From Isoetes taiwanensis (Eukaryota; Streptophyta; Lycopodiopsida; Isoetales; Isoetaceae): 64,000 bases of DNA. Positions 1 through 11,651 of this stretch are shown here, in pieces. A program made the translations under genes and the position numbers. Location of the stretch: NCBI GenBank assembly GCA_021234155.1, contig JAJEKV010000036.1, forward strand, positions 10,613,426 to 10,677,425, in the 5' to 3' direction. The notes below the pieces were generated by a model. The model saw nothing but the letters and a program-made list of their open reading frames with translations, ran no database searches and was not told the DNA's origin. Every line of letters starts with the position of its first letter. Position 1 is the stretch's first letter.

Positions 1-725
1 TTGGGTAGCCCAATATATTTAAGCATACTTCTTACATCATTAAGGATTGTACGATTTTTCCTCTCAGCTATCCCATTTTGTTGAAGAGAAAACCTACAGG
101 TCAGTTGCCTTTTGATGCTTTTGATTTTGCAATACTGTTTGAATTCATTTGATAGGTATTCCCCTCCTCTGTCTGAACGTAAACATTTGATTTTCCTGCC
201 TATTTCCAGTTCAACCTCATTTAGATATTGTTTGAAGGCCTTAAAAGCTGCATCCCTGGTCCTTAAACAGTATATTTTTGCCTTTCTGTTAAAATCGTCA
301 ATGAAGGTCATAAAATACCTTTTCCTTGTCATGCTTTCAATGTTTAATGGTCCACACAAATCTGTGTGCACTAGATCTAACAACCCTTTTGCTCTTTTCA
401 AAGACCTTTTGAATGGAAGTCTGCTAGACTTTCCAAGTTGACATCCTACACATTTAAGTTCATCATTCTTTTCCTCATGTGCACTAATCAATCCCTTTTT
501 AATCATCAATTCTACTGTCTTACAGTTTACATGGCAGAGCCTTTTATGCCATGTCTTGATGGAGGGGCATGTAATAATGTTTACACTTGGCAAATAGTGG
601 TTTGGATTCAAACCAAACAGATTTCCAACACGTTTTCCAGTAAACATGATTTTATTATTCATAAACACTTTGCATTCCAGTTTTTCAAAAACAACTTTGA
701 AGCCAAGGTCCACTAGTTGGCTTAC
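1..725 (-). pseudogene. Ty1/copia integrase region, open to the window edge
   Basis: Read on the minus strand, this stretch is one uninterrupted frame encoding the GAG-pre-integrase zinc-binding domain (WHKRLCHVN followed by CVGCQLGKS) and the integrase core. Catalytic residues visible are HTDLCGP, RSDRGGEY and NGIAERKNR, the D-D-E set of copia integrases, with IDDFNRKAKIY between them. The frame continues that of the protease segment, from which it is separated by one TAA codon where copia elements usually encode NLISVSQL. The reverse transcriptase end lies outside the window. The integrase itself looks undamaged here; the element as a whole is defective. Confidence 0.93.
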
Positions 726-941
726 TTAGATCAAATTTTTAACTAGGCCAGGAACACACAGTACATCCTTTAATTTTATTACTTCTCCTTGCAGGTCAAA
801 TAGCTCAAGCATCCCTATATCTTCAATTTCTTGAAGCTCTCCATTCCTGAGTTGCATACGTTCACCTCTTCTTCCATTGCACTCTTTCGGCATTTTTGGA
901 GAACATGTTACCGTCCTTTCAGCTCCTGAATTTATAACCAT
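726..941 (-). pseudogene. Ty1/copia aspartic protease segment, active site altered
   Basis: This minus-strand frame carries the copia protease region and leads to the typical linker LCVPGLVKNLI. The catalytic motif that is normally D-S-G-A reads N-S-G-A at the start (codon AAT), so the protease lacks its aspartate. The frame ends at a TAA that interrupts the usual continuation into VSQL. It is in a different frame from the upstream zinc-knuckle segment, so a frameshift lies near 940. Both lesions point to a dead element. Confidence 0.85.
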
Positions 942-1489
942 GAGCTTAGGATCATAATTCTATGTATTGGAGAAAATAATCGAGACTTACATACCTCATC
1001 ATCTTCATTTACTTCATCTTCATTATCTCTTGTTTCTTGGGTAAGGTTTACTGTGGGATTCCTTCTGGCAGCACCCTTTCCCCTGTTGACAAACCCTCCT
1101 CGAGGTCCTCCTCCCTTGCCTCTGCCTTTACTCTTAGTAGAGCCTCCTTTAGGGCTTGGGTAGCTTGCTGACATATGCCCCTTGCCCTCATAGTTATAGC
1201 ATACAATCTCTCTTCCAAGCTTTGGGCAATCAATCTCTAGATGTCCAAACATATCACAATGATAACAAGGACCAATTTTGCTTTTATTGGTTGTTCTATT
1301 TGTCTTTTTACCTTTATATTTCCCTGTGTACAATACCTCAGTCGACTGATCCCCATCCTCCTGGCTCATTTTCCCTTGCTCAAACTCTGTTCTCACCATT
1401 TGAATTGCATGCTCCTTGGACTTTGCAATACTCCTTAGTAAGGTGGCAAGTTGAGCATTATGTGAAATAGCTCTTGAGATTGCCAGCAA
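932..1489 (-). pseudogene. Ty1/copia gag C-terminal part with zinc knuckles
   Basis: The minus-strand frame contains a perfect CCHC knuckle, CYHCDMFGHLEIDC (C-x2-C-x4-H-x4-C), then a degraded second knuckle in which two cysteines have become tyrosines (CYNYEGKGHMSASYP). A Gly/Lys/Arg-rich stretch and an acidic tail follow, as in copia nucleocapsids. It is separated by a break near 1490-1500 from the upstream capsid-like part, with which it was originally continuous. Confidence 0.88.
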
Positions 1490-1499
1490 CTAGTTTTGT

Positions 1500-2057
1500 T
1501 CATTCAATACCACACCTGCACCTTCCATCCAAATTTGCAATAATAGAGTCAAACTTCTCGAAAAAATCAGTTATGTTATCTCCTTCATGCAGTTTAAGTT
1601 TCCTCAATTGTTTCTCAAGTACATCAATCTGTGATGAAGACTTTGCTTCATAAGTATTTATCAGATAAGGCCACATTTCATGAGGACTCATACCTCTGAA
1701 CTTAAGTTCAATGATAGGGCCAACCTTGTAGCATATAATAACTTGTGCTTCCATATTTTTTAACCCTTCATGCAGCTTATTGCTTGTTGCTGAAGTTGCA
1801 ATCACTGTGCTTGTACTTCTAGCAGCAGTTCCAACACCACCACAAACAGTTGATCCTTCATTTTTTGTACTGGAGCTGGTCCCCCTGTGTTTGATGTGCC
1901 TACAAAAACATTAATGCCAGGACTTCTCACAGTACTTGGATCAATTAGATACAAGGGTTTCTCAAATTCCAGAACCTCCCTGATACTTCTGGAAACCACT
2001 ATCAGCCTTGAAAACCTCTATACCATTAAGCAGATTAGCACCAAAACGACTTGTCAT
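1500..2057 (-). pseudogene. Ty1/copia gag N-terminal part
   Basis: The gag start is probably the minus-strand ATG at 2057-2055, twelve bases after the primer site, beginning MTSRFGANLLNG. The frame changes near 1990 and again near 1800. The central segment, including KFRGMSPHEMWPYL and LEKQLRKLKLHEGDNI, matches the capsid-like UBN2 region of copia gag, where LYxLKMxE-type helices precede the zinc knuckle. Several frameshifts make this non-functional. Confidence 0.8.
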
Positions 2058-2068
2058 GATTTACCTAT

Positions 2069-2080
2069 GCTCTAATACCA
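2069..2080 (-). other. Copia primer binding site (tRNA-iMet)
   Basis: On the minus strand this reads TGGTATTAGAGC, one mismatch from the plant initiator tRNA-Met primer site TGGTATCAGAGC. It lies between the LTR edge at 2082 and the gag start at 2057, exactly where a primer site belongs. Confidence 0.85.
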
Positions 2081-2081
2081 A

Positions 2082-2772
2082 TGAAGAATATTAGCTATAG
2101 GAGGGTCACAATATTTCAATTAGAACACTTATGATGTATTCACACTTTGATTCTTGCTTGGTCTAGTAAACAAGGCACTTCATATTTATTTGAAATAAAC
2201 ATTAATCATACAACATTGTAACTTAATGTAGCAAAAAACACTGTTCAAAAGGAATCGACTAAGTTTTGACCATTATACACTCGAGAGCCCAAGCTATACA
2301 ATGTGTTCGTCGAAATCTATTCTTTAATCTTCTGTAAACACCTGCATACATCATTTTAGTCTACAACTTCGTTTTATCTAAGCAATCCGGCCGTTGTGCC
2401 AGACCGCTAGGTTGTATTCCATTTTGGCTCAAACCCCACTAGGAAATTAGATGCCACGAAGATTTCCAAGTTCTATTAGGAACTTCACTAATAATAACCA
2501 ATGGTGCTAAGTCAACCTTATCTCAATATTAGATGTAACCTTTAAATGTTTAATCTCCACTTTTAACACAAGGATATAATCTTAACCTCGTAGATTAGGT
2601 TGATCCCTGTTATCTAACTTTTCCATGTTCATGCAAAGTCATCTCTGCTGATCTACAATGTCCTAGGTAATATGTCTGTGCATTCATACATGTATTACTT
2701 TGACTTGACTAATCCTTCAGGCAGACTCCTATATGTGTCTCCCCAATTGCTTCTACTCTATGTCAGATAACA
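2082..2772 (-). repeat. Putative 5' LTR of the copia element
   Basis: The inner edge, beginning TG on the plus strand at 2082 just beyond the primer site, is well supported. The outer edge is set at 2772 because the minus strand there begins TGTTATCTGACATAG, a typical LTR start, giving about 690 bp. The partner LTR lies outside the window, so the outer edge and target duplication cannot be verified. The sequence is AT-rich with no coding content. Confidence 0.5.
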
Positions 2773-2775
2773 TCT

Positions 2776-3226
2776 TCTTTAGCTGCTATCTTTAGCTGCA
2801 TGTCCTGTTGCGCCATCTTCTGATGCGTCTCCTTCTGCACCAGTTAATTCACTAGTATTATCGTCTCTTGTGTCTTATCCTCAAGCTGCCTCGGCACCAC
2901 CACTTCCCTCTAGTGCATCTGCCTCTCAGATTGTGTCATTAAGCCCTCTTAGTGAGGAGCAACATTCTCGCTTCAAGATATTGCTCGTGAACAGGAACTT
3001 CTGGAAGAAGGATGGTCTTCCCCGTGTATAAAGAAGGCTGCACGCCACAAGAATAGTTCAGATCCACTGATTCACCCGGTAGCTCCAATATCTACTACTA
3101 TTGTTACAGTGGATGTCACTCCCCATGATCCAGTGGCTTTGAGACACCAGAAGACAAGTGCACTTGTGGGGATAACAGTTCCAGCAAAGGAGTTTTCCCA
3201 TCTTGGAGGTATTCAACTTGCCTAAT
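2776..3226 (+). pseudogene. Coding-like fragment of unknown family
   Basis: Two plus-strand frames in series look coding although they lack a start codon. The first (about 2800-3030) is rich in Ala, Ser and Pro, containing VAPSSDASPSAPV. The second (about 2980-3226) contains EQELLEEGWSSPCIKKAAR and HPVAPISTTIVTVDVTPHD and ends in TAA after about 80 codons. A frameshift near 2980 would join them. The copia LTR abuts the 5' side, so this may be a host exon or an older element polyprotein into which the copia inserted. I do not recognise it. Confidence 0.28.
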
Positions 3227-3304
3227 ATCATCTTAAATTAGGGGTATTCGACTTGTGGAATCATGCCGAAACCACGACTCTAATACCCTTATTCCACGAG
3301 TTTA

Positions 3305-4416
3305 GGCCCTTTTTCCATGGCAACCTTGTCCTAAATTTTTTGGAGTTTGATTGGTCCACCTAAGAAAATAAGACCCGTTGGCTTTTCCACGGATACTTAT
3401 GGGACATGTCTCAATTGCATTCCGTACACTTTTGATGTCGCATTTTCTTCCGGGGGAAACCCCCCGCCACAATTTGCGACTGCAAAATGCAGCCAATGAG
3501 TGCCTTTTGTTGCCGCAGATGAAGGACGTCTCAAATAAAAGAATTTTTAGTGGAGCACAGAAGCGGAGCGCCAAGAAGTGGAGCCTGGTATTCATCTGGA
3601 TTTCGATCTGGGTATTCCGAACAGGGATCTGGGTATTTCGATCTGTGAACAGGGATCTGGGTATTTCGATCTGGGAACAGGGATCTGGGTATTTCGATCT
3701 GGGTTACAGAGATTACCGTAAGAGAGATTACTTTGACGGATCCTGATTCTTACCGTAGAAATTTGGACAGAACTTCTTCAGGTGATGGGTATTCTTCATT
3801 TAGCCAGAGATCTGGCTCAAATGTAGAGCCCTCTTCTCCTTCTTTTGAAGATGTCGATGCTGATCCTTCTAACAGATCCGACAAAAGAAGACAGATCCCG
3901 GCTAACAGATCCTTCTAACAGATCCCTGCAAACAGATCCCGGCAGTTCTTTGTGTACGAGAATGGGAGGTTCTGCAGAGTTTGAATGTTTGTGTACCGAG
4001 ATTTGAACTCGGGCTACACAAAGATTTCTGCAGAATTGAACAGTTCTTCAAATTTCTGATAGAAATATTAACAGTTCTGAAAATTCTGGATTTTCTTTCC
4101 TACAACCAAGGTTCTTCAATCCCGAATCCATTTTCCTCAGATTCGCATCCAGGTTTGTCTGATTTCTCCACAGAGATCTTAGTGTGCTTGCTGTTCTTCT
4201 ACAGACACCTTAGCGTTTTTGCTGTTCTTCTTTTTGATGGAGTGCAGTGGAAAAGCAGAAAATATAAGAGTTGTCTTATATATTTAGGACATGTCGCATA
4301 AAAATTAGTGGGAAAGGTCTTTATCTGAGACATGACGTGGAGATGACATGGAGTCTTATATGCTGTCTTATTGCATTGGGACAGCCATATTTTACTCCTG
4401 CCGTGGAAAAAGGGCC
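3305..4416. mobile_element. PIF/Harbinger-like non-autonomous DNA transposon
   Basis: The ends are inverted repeats: GGCCCTTTTTCCATGGCA on the left and the complement of GGCCCTTTTTCCACGGCA on the right, one mismatch in 18. They are flanked by a 3-bp direct duplication TTA (3302-3304 and 4417-4419), the hallmark target site of PIF/Harbinger elements. The 1112-bp interior has no recognisable transposase. It includes a 28-bp tandem array (3606-3712) and many GATCTG/GATCC runs. The short frames seen here in several phases are products of the repeats, not genes. Confidence 0.68.
3606..3712. repeat. 28-bp tandem repeat GATCTGGGTATTTCGATCTG
   Basis: About four imperfect units of roughly 28 bp, each built on GATCTGGGTATTTCGATCTG followed by (G/T)GAACAGG, lie inside the Harbinger-like element. 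They are internal to the transposon and give a purely repeat-derived frame. Confidence 0.8.
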
Positions 4417-4419
4417 TTA

Positions 4420-7400
4420 ATACCAGAAACACAATCCACAAAAATATTTCTTGCCCATAAGAAAATTCAATTTATTCTCAAACACAATCACAAAAATGTA
4501 CTAGGGTTATTCATTAATTACCATGCCATCAGTTTAGGGTAGGCTTATACCAACATGAGCACACGCAACCCACTGCAATGCAACGTTCCATCTTCTTGGG
4601 CCATTCCCCCTGTCTGAGATTCGTCCGATCCGGTGGAGCTACCATCTTTCTTCTCCCTCCTGACTCAGCGACAGCTGAGCTCTCATAACGGGGCTGCATT
4701 TATTTTGTCTAGACCAAGGTCAGCAAGGATTCAGCCATCCGCGACAATCGGTTCATGTGAACCAGCATTAGGTTCGTTTCAGTTTACGTATCGGGTTTAG
4801 CAAATTGTAATGCTTATAGTTAGGAATCCTTTCTCAGATCAGTTAATCAAAATTAGGTCTAGCTTAGGTGATCTCCTTTTACATAGCGTCAGGACTAAAT
4901 GAAGCCTGCATTTCTGGCACACACCTGTCAAAACATGCTGTTCATGATAAGAATGTATTTAACAAACATAAGATAGGCAAATCCTTTGTGTTTTCAATCT
5001 TATTTCAGGAGACTTTGGGTCTATCGTATCGGCCTGAATAATTCATACTTTAATTGAAGCAATCAGATTTTTTGGATTTTGATGATTTCAACTTTTAGAT
5101 TGCCAGCAACAGATGCCGTTGCATTCTACTCTTTGGCCTTTAATGCATCTTGATTTTTCTCATGCGATGTGCTTTTGGTGATTTTTAAATAATGAAAAGG
5201 AAGATATGGAAGACGATTCATTGTGAAGCTCTAAGAGCTTTGCTTCTTGTAGTGGCCCTGCAAAATTTTTTTTTACGTCTTCTTGTAGATGAATCTCTTG
5301 ATTCAAATGCATGAGCTGACGTTGCAGGCTTCAGCATTGTCTCAGATGCACTATTGAAATCTGGATTATTATTTTGAAGTCGGCATTTGGAACTAATAGG
5401 CTTTTGCTGTACAATAAGAAAGCTATCTTGTCAGGTATGATTCAAGTCATTGCTGTACTAGAGTTCAAAAATTACAACTAGCCAACATTCTTGAAAGATA
5501 ATAATTGTCTCTTTTTTCTATCAATCAAAGTTGCTCCAGGACTGCAGGGCTGAAATTACCATAAGTGTTTGCCAATTTGGTTTGCAAGGTATTGGACTGG
5601 TTTTTGCACACAATATGAAGACCTTACCGCATAGTTGCCTTTAAAAGGCAACTGTCTGGAAGAACACAAAATTTGCAATTTATGATATTTACATGCAATG
5701 AAAGCATAGCACTCGCTACGCGGATTGTATAGAGGTATACTAGGCCAACAACACAGCTGTTAGGTAGATCCAGATGTGGTGGGTACAAGGACTGAAGATC
5801 CTTTGGCTAACTATCTATTCTGCCTCCTAGGCATTGAGCATGCTCCTTAGCTCCATGTCTTCTTTCTTGTGCTGATACAAGCATTTCATAACAGCCTATT
5901 GGGGCAATGAGCAGCTATTTCGATTGAGACTGTCAATGTCATGTCTGATGATCCTGCCTACTTCCACATTTGGAATGAAAGTAGGCTTCTTTGTAGCTTT
6001 GCAATAATCGCAAGTGTTAGCAAAAATATTTTGCCTTTTGCAGTTCAACTTCTATGCATGACACTTTCCTGGGCAGTGGCATATAAACATGTCCTTGTTC
6101 CTCCAAATGCTCATTTTATCAACTGTTGTTTATCCACTTGAATTTTGAAGAATTATTTATCTTCCATTTGGAGGCATCTCCAACCTCAAAGCATTATGCT
6201 TGATCTTCTACAGTCGTGAAAAATCAGTTTAGTAGGCTGCACAGTGAGATGATTCAGAGAGGTGGACACGCCAAATCATTTCTTGCGTCCCTGTTGAGTT
6301 CTGTCTCTGTCGTGCTTAGACTAATGGTAGATTGTTTTTTAGATGCCTGTGTCAATTCATGATCCCCAAAAAGAGGCCGTGGATTTTCTAAAGTCCATGT
6401 CATGTCGTGGCCCAATGCAATTGAAAATGTGGGTCCTGTCCCTGCTTGTAATAAATTTCAAGAGTCTTTGATTCTGCAGAAATCCTTTTATCTGCTTCCA
6501 ATCCAGCAGTTTTGGATGCTTCCTAAATTGCCTTGCCGCTGGCAAAGGCAGTAAATCTTGATGATATGCCACTTTATTGCATCCATAACCAATAGGTTGC
6601 TGGGCTCCTATTCTGGCAGTTCTAGCCTAACTTCATGCAATATTTGAAGGAAACTGACTAGAGTAAAAATCTCTATGATCTGAAGGAACAGGACCAGGAG
6701 TTTCAGAGATAGGTGTACCTTCAAAAACATGGAAATAGGTCAACTTTTGCCACCTGTAACCTCTTGCTACCTTTCACCTCCTATTCTCGGATTTTATCCA
6801 CCTGTAACAGCCATTTATATTAGATTTATATATATATGGAACTATAGTAAAAACTGTTCAGGTTCTGGCTCCCTGTATAAGGCTTTTATCCCTGGAAGTA
6901 GTCAAAATGATCAGGGTTTACTATAATCATACATGGCATTTTTAATAAAGGTGATCCTGCTGAAGAATGAGAGGGCACCATAGCACTTCCAACCCCTCTG
7001 TCGAATGTGATAACCACAAAATGTACTGCAGAGTCTTATCATGCAACTCTTTAGTTTTGCAATTGGTAGAGAAGCAGAGGCAAGTGATTCGACATTTAAT
7101 TTTACATTGAAGGAGGCCTCAGCACATTTATCTAAGCCTTCTATTGAAGTTGTATTCACAATATACCATACTGTACCCGAAGACACGAGGGGTAGCTTCT
7201 TATAGTCAACATCTGTTGGGGCAAATTACTACCAGTGCATTCCTCTCTTTTGACACGGTGTTTTTATTGTGTGCATAAGGTATAGTGACCTTGACTGCCG
7301 GATTGCTGCAAATGCCCATCAAAGTTATATATTCTTTGTCACTAGTTTGCAGCTTAAGCTCTGTTGGAGTCTCAGCCATCTGCTATAACCACCATACCAT

Positions 7401-8951
7401 AAGCTGAACCATGCGACTACATGCAAGGCAAATAACATGGGCCTTTCAAGGCCTAGAAGCTTGATGAGTAGTCTGGTTGAATATCCAATATTCCTGATGT
7501 CAAGTCTTCCATGTGGCCAACGTTCTCCTTTGTGGCAATGTTAATTTAGGGTTACAGTTATCAAGGACGATAACAAGAATATAGATCTTCTTGAAGGCAA
7601 GTCCAAGTAGAAGGGAAATTTCATAAGAATTTACAGTGTGCTTGGAAATATGTTTAAGGATTCCGCTGAGCAAACTGAGGATTGGTGCCTAATAGGAAAA
7701 AGATGGATACCTTACATGTTCAAGATTGTAAAGGTCTGGATCACATGTAACCAACGATGCACTTTGTGGAAGGGTAAATGCTAGAACTGAAAGTTAACTA
7801 TCAGGGGAGTATTCAAAAGGACCATTTTCTACGTCAGAATTGGTGCTCAATCTGGAGCTTCTTCTCACAGGAGATGTGCCAAACTTTAAAACCACCTTAT
7901 CAAATCCGGCCCATAAGTACTTACTATCCCGGTAGTTAACTCTTTGGTTTAGGTACCAAAAACAGAAAATCAGATTGACATAAGAGTATAATTTAACAGC
8001 GTTGTGTCATCATAAATGACAATAAAGCAGTGTGTGACTTTTCCACCATTATAACAATTCCAACAGATGCTTCAAGTCATTTCCATTTACAGATTTCAAA
8101 TAGAGCTCATACTTGGACGATACTGTTTCTCTCTTTCATGCATAAGTTGAGGCCGTTTATATTGAAGTGTGGGTTAGGCTGTAGAGCGTAGACCTTTGAG
8201 GATAGCATGATATTACCACCCCATTTTGAAAGCGCTCCCTATCTGATCAAAATTGACATATATTTCCCTATTAATCTGCATATTTCAGAGTCCAGATTTT
8301 GGTCTTATTGCTTTAGTTTCTAAGCAGACTTAGATGTTCGTGGCTGCTGCATTTTAGTTTGCATGGATGAGAAGGAGAAGTCCCATATTTTGCTCCCCCC
8401 TGATGCACTAGGATTGAATGATCAGGATCTTGAATTGCGTCATTACCTGATAAGTGAACAAGAGCATGGGTACTAATAGGCAGATGTAAATTGAGTTTAT
8501 AGATCTTAGCACGTAAGGGTGTATAGGCCTTACAATTATAGTCAACTGTAGAATTTTGCTGATTTCATCCTCGAGCTGATGCCAAAGAATGCTGTCTCCT
8601 ACTATTATGGACAGCAAAGCAGGTATCACAAAGGCATGAAGTTAAAACACAGCTCTGTACTTTTTCTAGGTAGAGCTGATGTTGTTAGGACTGTACTTTT
8701 CTATATGCTGAGTGCTTGTCTGAGATTGAAACTTGGGCATATATAATTTTGTTTGGTACAGAATGAGTCAGACAAAAGGTTGTAAAATGTCTGTTGTTAT
8801 TGCCATCATTGATACAGTTGAGGAAAATTTTACAATAAAAGCGTATGTTTATCCTTGTCTTCCCAAATTCTATTTCTTCGGAATTCTGCACTCTAGTATT
8901 AAATATATAATTTTTATTCTCTAAATTTAGATCATTTGACATGTTTGCAGG
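4420..8951. other. No gene seen; upstream and 5' intron sequence of DPM2
   Basis: I see no convincing coding frame in this 4.5-kb stretch. A pyrimidine-rich, GC-richer segment at 4590-4700 could be a promoter or 5' untranslated exon, since the DPM2 start codon at 8952 is preceded directly by a good splice acceptor (TTTGCAG at 8944-8950). If so, most of this interval is a long 5' intron, but I cannot place its donor. A 21-bp perfect palindrome (AGTTGCCTTT, A, AAAGGCAACT) sits at 5633-5653. Repeat boundaries are not evident. Confidence 0.4.
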
Positions 8952-9292
8952 ATGGAGTTTACTCATAGAGCAGTGGGTTTGTTTTTGCTTACTTTAAGCA
9001 TGTCTATTTTTACATATTACACTCTCTGGGTGGTTGTCACGGTTAGTTTCAACTTAATATAAACTTCGTCAGAATCCTCAGTCAAGGATGCATTTGCTTA
9101 AGGCTTATACTGTTCAGTTTATTGTGGCAGCCATTTGTGGACAGTGACCATTTTATCCATGAGTACTTTCTTCCAAGGAAGTATGCCATCCTTATACCAG
9201 CATTTGCCGGCATTTCGCTTTTAGCTTTTCTGATGGTCTTTATTGGAACGGTTATGATGAGATCTAAAAGACCCAAGGCAAAGTCCACATGA
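8952..9292 (+). CDS. DPM2: Dolichol-phosphate mannose synthase subunit 2 (DPM2), two exons
   Basis: Exon 1 is 8952-9041 (30 codons), the intron is 9042-9130 (89 bp, GTTAGT...GCAG, phase 0), and exon 2 is 9131-9292 with TGA. The 83-residue product matches the DPM2 family in length and plan. It has an N-terminal membrane helix (about residues 8-30, including LFLLTLSMSIFTYYTLWVVV), then the conserved luminal PFVDSDHFIHEYFLPRKYAI, then a second helix (about 50-73, AFAGISLLAFLMVFIG) and a basic KRPKAKST tail. DPM2 is an ER membrane protein that stabilises the DPM1 catalytic subunit, which makes dolichol-phosphate mannose for N-glycans and GPI anchors. No stop or frameshift is present, so it looks functional. 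The acceptor just before the ATG indicates a 5' UTR intron. Confidence 0.93.
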
Positions 9293-9956
9293 TACGGCAT
9301 CTCATTTCAAGCTTTGTCATTTAGAATTCTCTGGTAAGACCAATGATTGTTGATTTGTTGATGTTAGATCATCTCATACCACGTTTAGGTTCAAATATCT
9401 CTTATTCTAGCAAATTGCAATAGAACCTAGTTTTTTTGTGGTAGGGAAACTTTGTATATAGGACAATGACGAGCATCCCATAACAGAGCTGTTTCACAAA
9501 GCTATTACTTTTTAATCTGGTTATTGAATTGGTTATGTGATGATCCATAGTATATCTTAAATTGGCCATCCGGCGTGATGGGGTTTGGGTGTTCCCTTCC
9601 AAACTTCAAAACCCAATGCCTACCATTAGGTGGAGAAGTAAGTCTCACCATTGTAGTGTGTGTTGAGAATGAAAGTCAGTGAATGCATGTGTCTGAGAAT
9701 GAATTGTCATATGTCCTAAAGGATGCTGTCAAATGGTATGATATCATATGTCCTAAAATATACTAATTAATTGGAATGAAAGTCAGCTAGTGAATGCATG
9801 TCTGAGATTGTCACATTGTCACATCTGCTAAAGGATGCTATGAAATGGTACAGCGTCACATGTCCTAAAGGATGCTACCAAGTATGACGTTAAAAGCTAC
9901 TAACAAACTTAATTGTTTCTAAAATTTTTGTAAATTGAATCTTTTGGATCATTTGG
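9293..9956. other. DPM2 3' flank with imperfect direct repeat
   Basis: There is no coding frame. A roughly 110-bp imperfect direct repeat spans about 9668-9885, with shared pieces GAATGAAAGTCAG, GTGAATGCATGT and TCCTAAAGGATGCT recurring. The 5' LTR of the gypsy element starts at 9957. Confidence 0.55.
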
Positions 9957-11607
9957 TGTTATGCCCAATTATTACCCAGACCATTTTGTTTTTGTAGGCT
10001 AATGGAATAATCTAATGCGATGGCATTATGATTATTATGGTCGCTATGTTACCTAGTCTAAATTGTTGTGGTGCACCACGGCATGGTAGGATAGGGTATG
10101 ACATCGCCTTGTCATTGGGATTGGGAATAATCACATGGTGTTAAGATTTATTTCCCTTGAATGAAACAAGGCAAAGTGTGGAATTAATACATTTGGGTTA
10201 AGGAATTTTAATGGTTGAAAATAAAAGTAAGCACCCCTTAAATTGGGGCACCTGAACGTGGCTGAGCCACGGCTTTGAGACAGTAGGTAAACAGCCGAAT
10301 TCGGAAGCTGCAGGCCGGAATCTATTGCCGGTAGAATTATCTGCCTTGTTGGGTGGCGTCACGTGGCTTTGCCATGTTAGCAAGCTCCTGCATTTTCAAG
10401 GCGGCGGCCTGTTACAGGACAGATCGGAAGGTTGCAGAAAGAACAAAGAAGCCGGAAATCAGAAGGGTGACTATCGTTTGGAAGGGCGATTCGCCATAAC
10501 CGTTTTTGCGTGCAAAGGCAACAACAGAAGCTTGACATAATTTGGTAAATTATAAACTGGATGAATTCGGTTGCCAGAGTTATGGAATAAGCATATGAAT
10601 GTGAGCTTCACTGTAAACCTTACGGAAACCACCTTTGGATTTTCAAGGGAGCTTGCAATGAAATTGATACCTTCAAATTGGTGGAACCTACCCTTCTGTA
10701 GAGAGCTCATAGCCATGGCCGAAGTTGGCACGGTAACGGTCCTTGCTGGTACAATAGGATGTACTGTTGCCTATGGTTAGGCAAGCTAGCGAACTGTTAA
10801 AGCATTCTATCTACTCGTTTCTAAAGAAGGCCTCTTAGTAATAGTGAGATGATCACTCAATAGTGGTATGGGACAGTAATGGGTGACCATCAACAAAGAA
10901 GGCCTCTTAGTAATAGTGAGATGATCACTCAATACTGGTATGGGACAGTAATGGGTGACCATCAACAGTCTAGAGACATAAGGGTGCCTTGCCATACTCT
11001 GTAGATATGATTGAATATCATGAGCTCCTTAGAGGTGCTTATACAGAGTAGATAAGCACTATGTGTGATTATTCAAGAGAGTGTTATACAAGCATGCGAA
11101 TAGATGAGCATGACTGGTCTAGATAAGAACTGCAGGTGCCGGTGAGGTGAAGTCTGTTGCTGGTATGGAAGGATGGCGGATGTAACCAACAGGCTGGTGA
11201 CCTAGGTTCTTATACTGCTTGTAATTTTCCTCTTACACTGGGTCTACCCGCAGGGGGGTTCTAGACGACGTACTGTCTAGATACGACGGGGTGCATCTGC
11301 TTGTCAGATGTCATGGTGCGTGTGGAGGATTCTATATGTGTGTGTTCTTGCAGTCCGTCGGTTATTGCTTCTGTTGACTTTACTAGATAACTTCTATGCA
11401 TGTTACTAACATGTGGAAGCATGTGCAGGCTATTTGATAGCTGGCGGGACTGTGTGTATATAGTTATCTTGTATTGTCATCTTGTTATCTGTATACGTGG
11501 CTTTCATGTATATAGCCTCGTGGGAGGCAGTAGTTGTTCTGTGTACTCTGATGGTTTGATGTCAATACAAATTGAATTTTTTGGTACTAAAATTTTGGTT
11601 CGCATCA
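9957..11607 (+). repeat. 5' LTR of Ty3/gypsy element
   Basis: The LTR starts TGTTATGCCCAATTATTACC and ends ...GGTTCGCATCA, one base before the primer site. The same start recurs at 13296 after a polypurine tract, which fixes the boundary. Length is 1651 bp. Compared with the 3' LTR it lacks a 27-bp segment near 10000 and carries a tandem 72-bp duplication (10823-10966) that the other LTR does not have, so the two LTRs have diverged by indels as well as substitutions. Confidence 0.9.
10823..10966. repeat. 72-bp tandem duplication inside the 5' LTR
   Basis: Two nearly identical 72-bp units (10823-10894 and 10895-10966) begin AAAGAAGGCCTCTTAGTAAT. The 3' LTR has one copy at about 14222-14293, so the duplication arose after insertion. 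Confidence 0.93.
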
Positions 11608-11608
11608 G

Positions 11609-11620
11609 TGGTATCAGAGC
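11609..11620 (+). other. Gypsy primer binding site (tRNA-iMet)
   Basis: TGGTATCAGAGC is a perfect 12-base match to the complement of the plant initiator tRNA-Met 3' end, placed one base after the 5' LTR. Confidence 0.95.
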
Positions 11621-11651
11621 CTAAGTTGTGGCTGGTGCCTTGTGTAGTTGA

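Noticed and set aside
9082-9300. 72-codon minus-strand frame
   Set aside because: It is antisense to DPM2 exon 2 and its intron; the plus strand has the conserved family sequence with proper splice sites.
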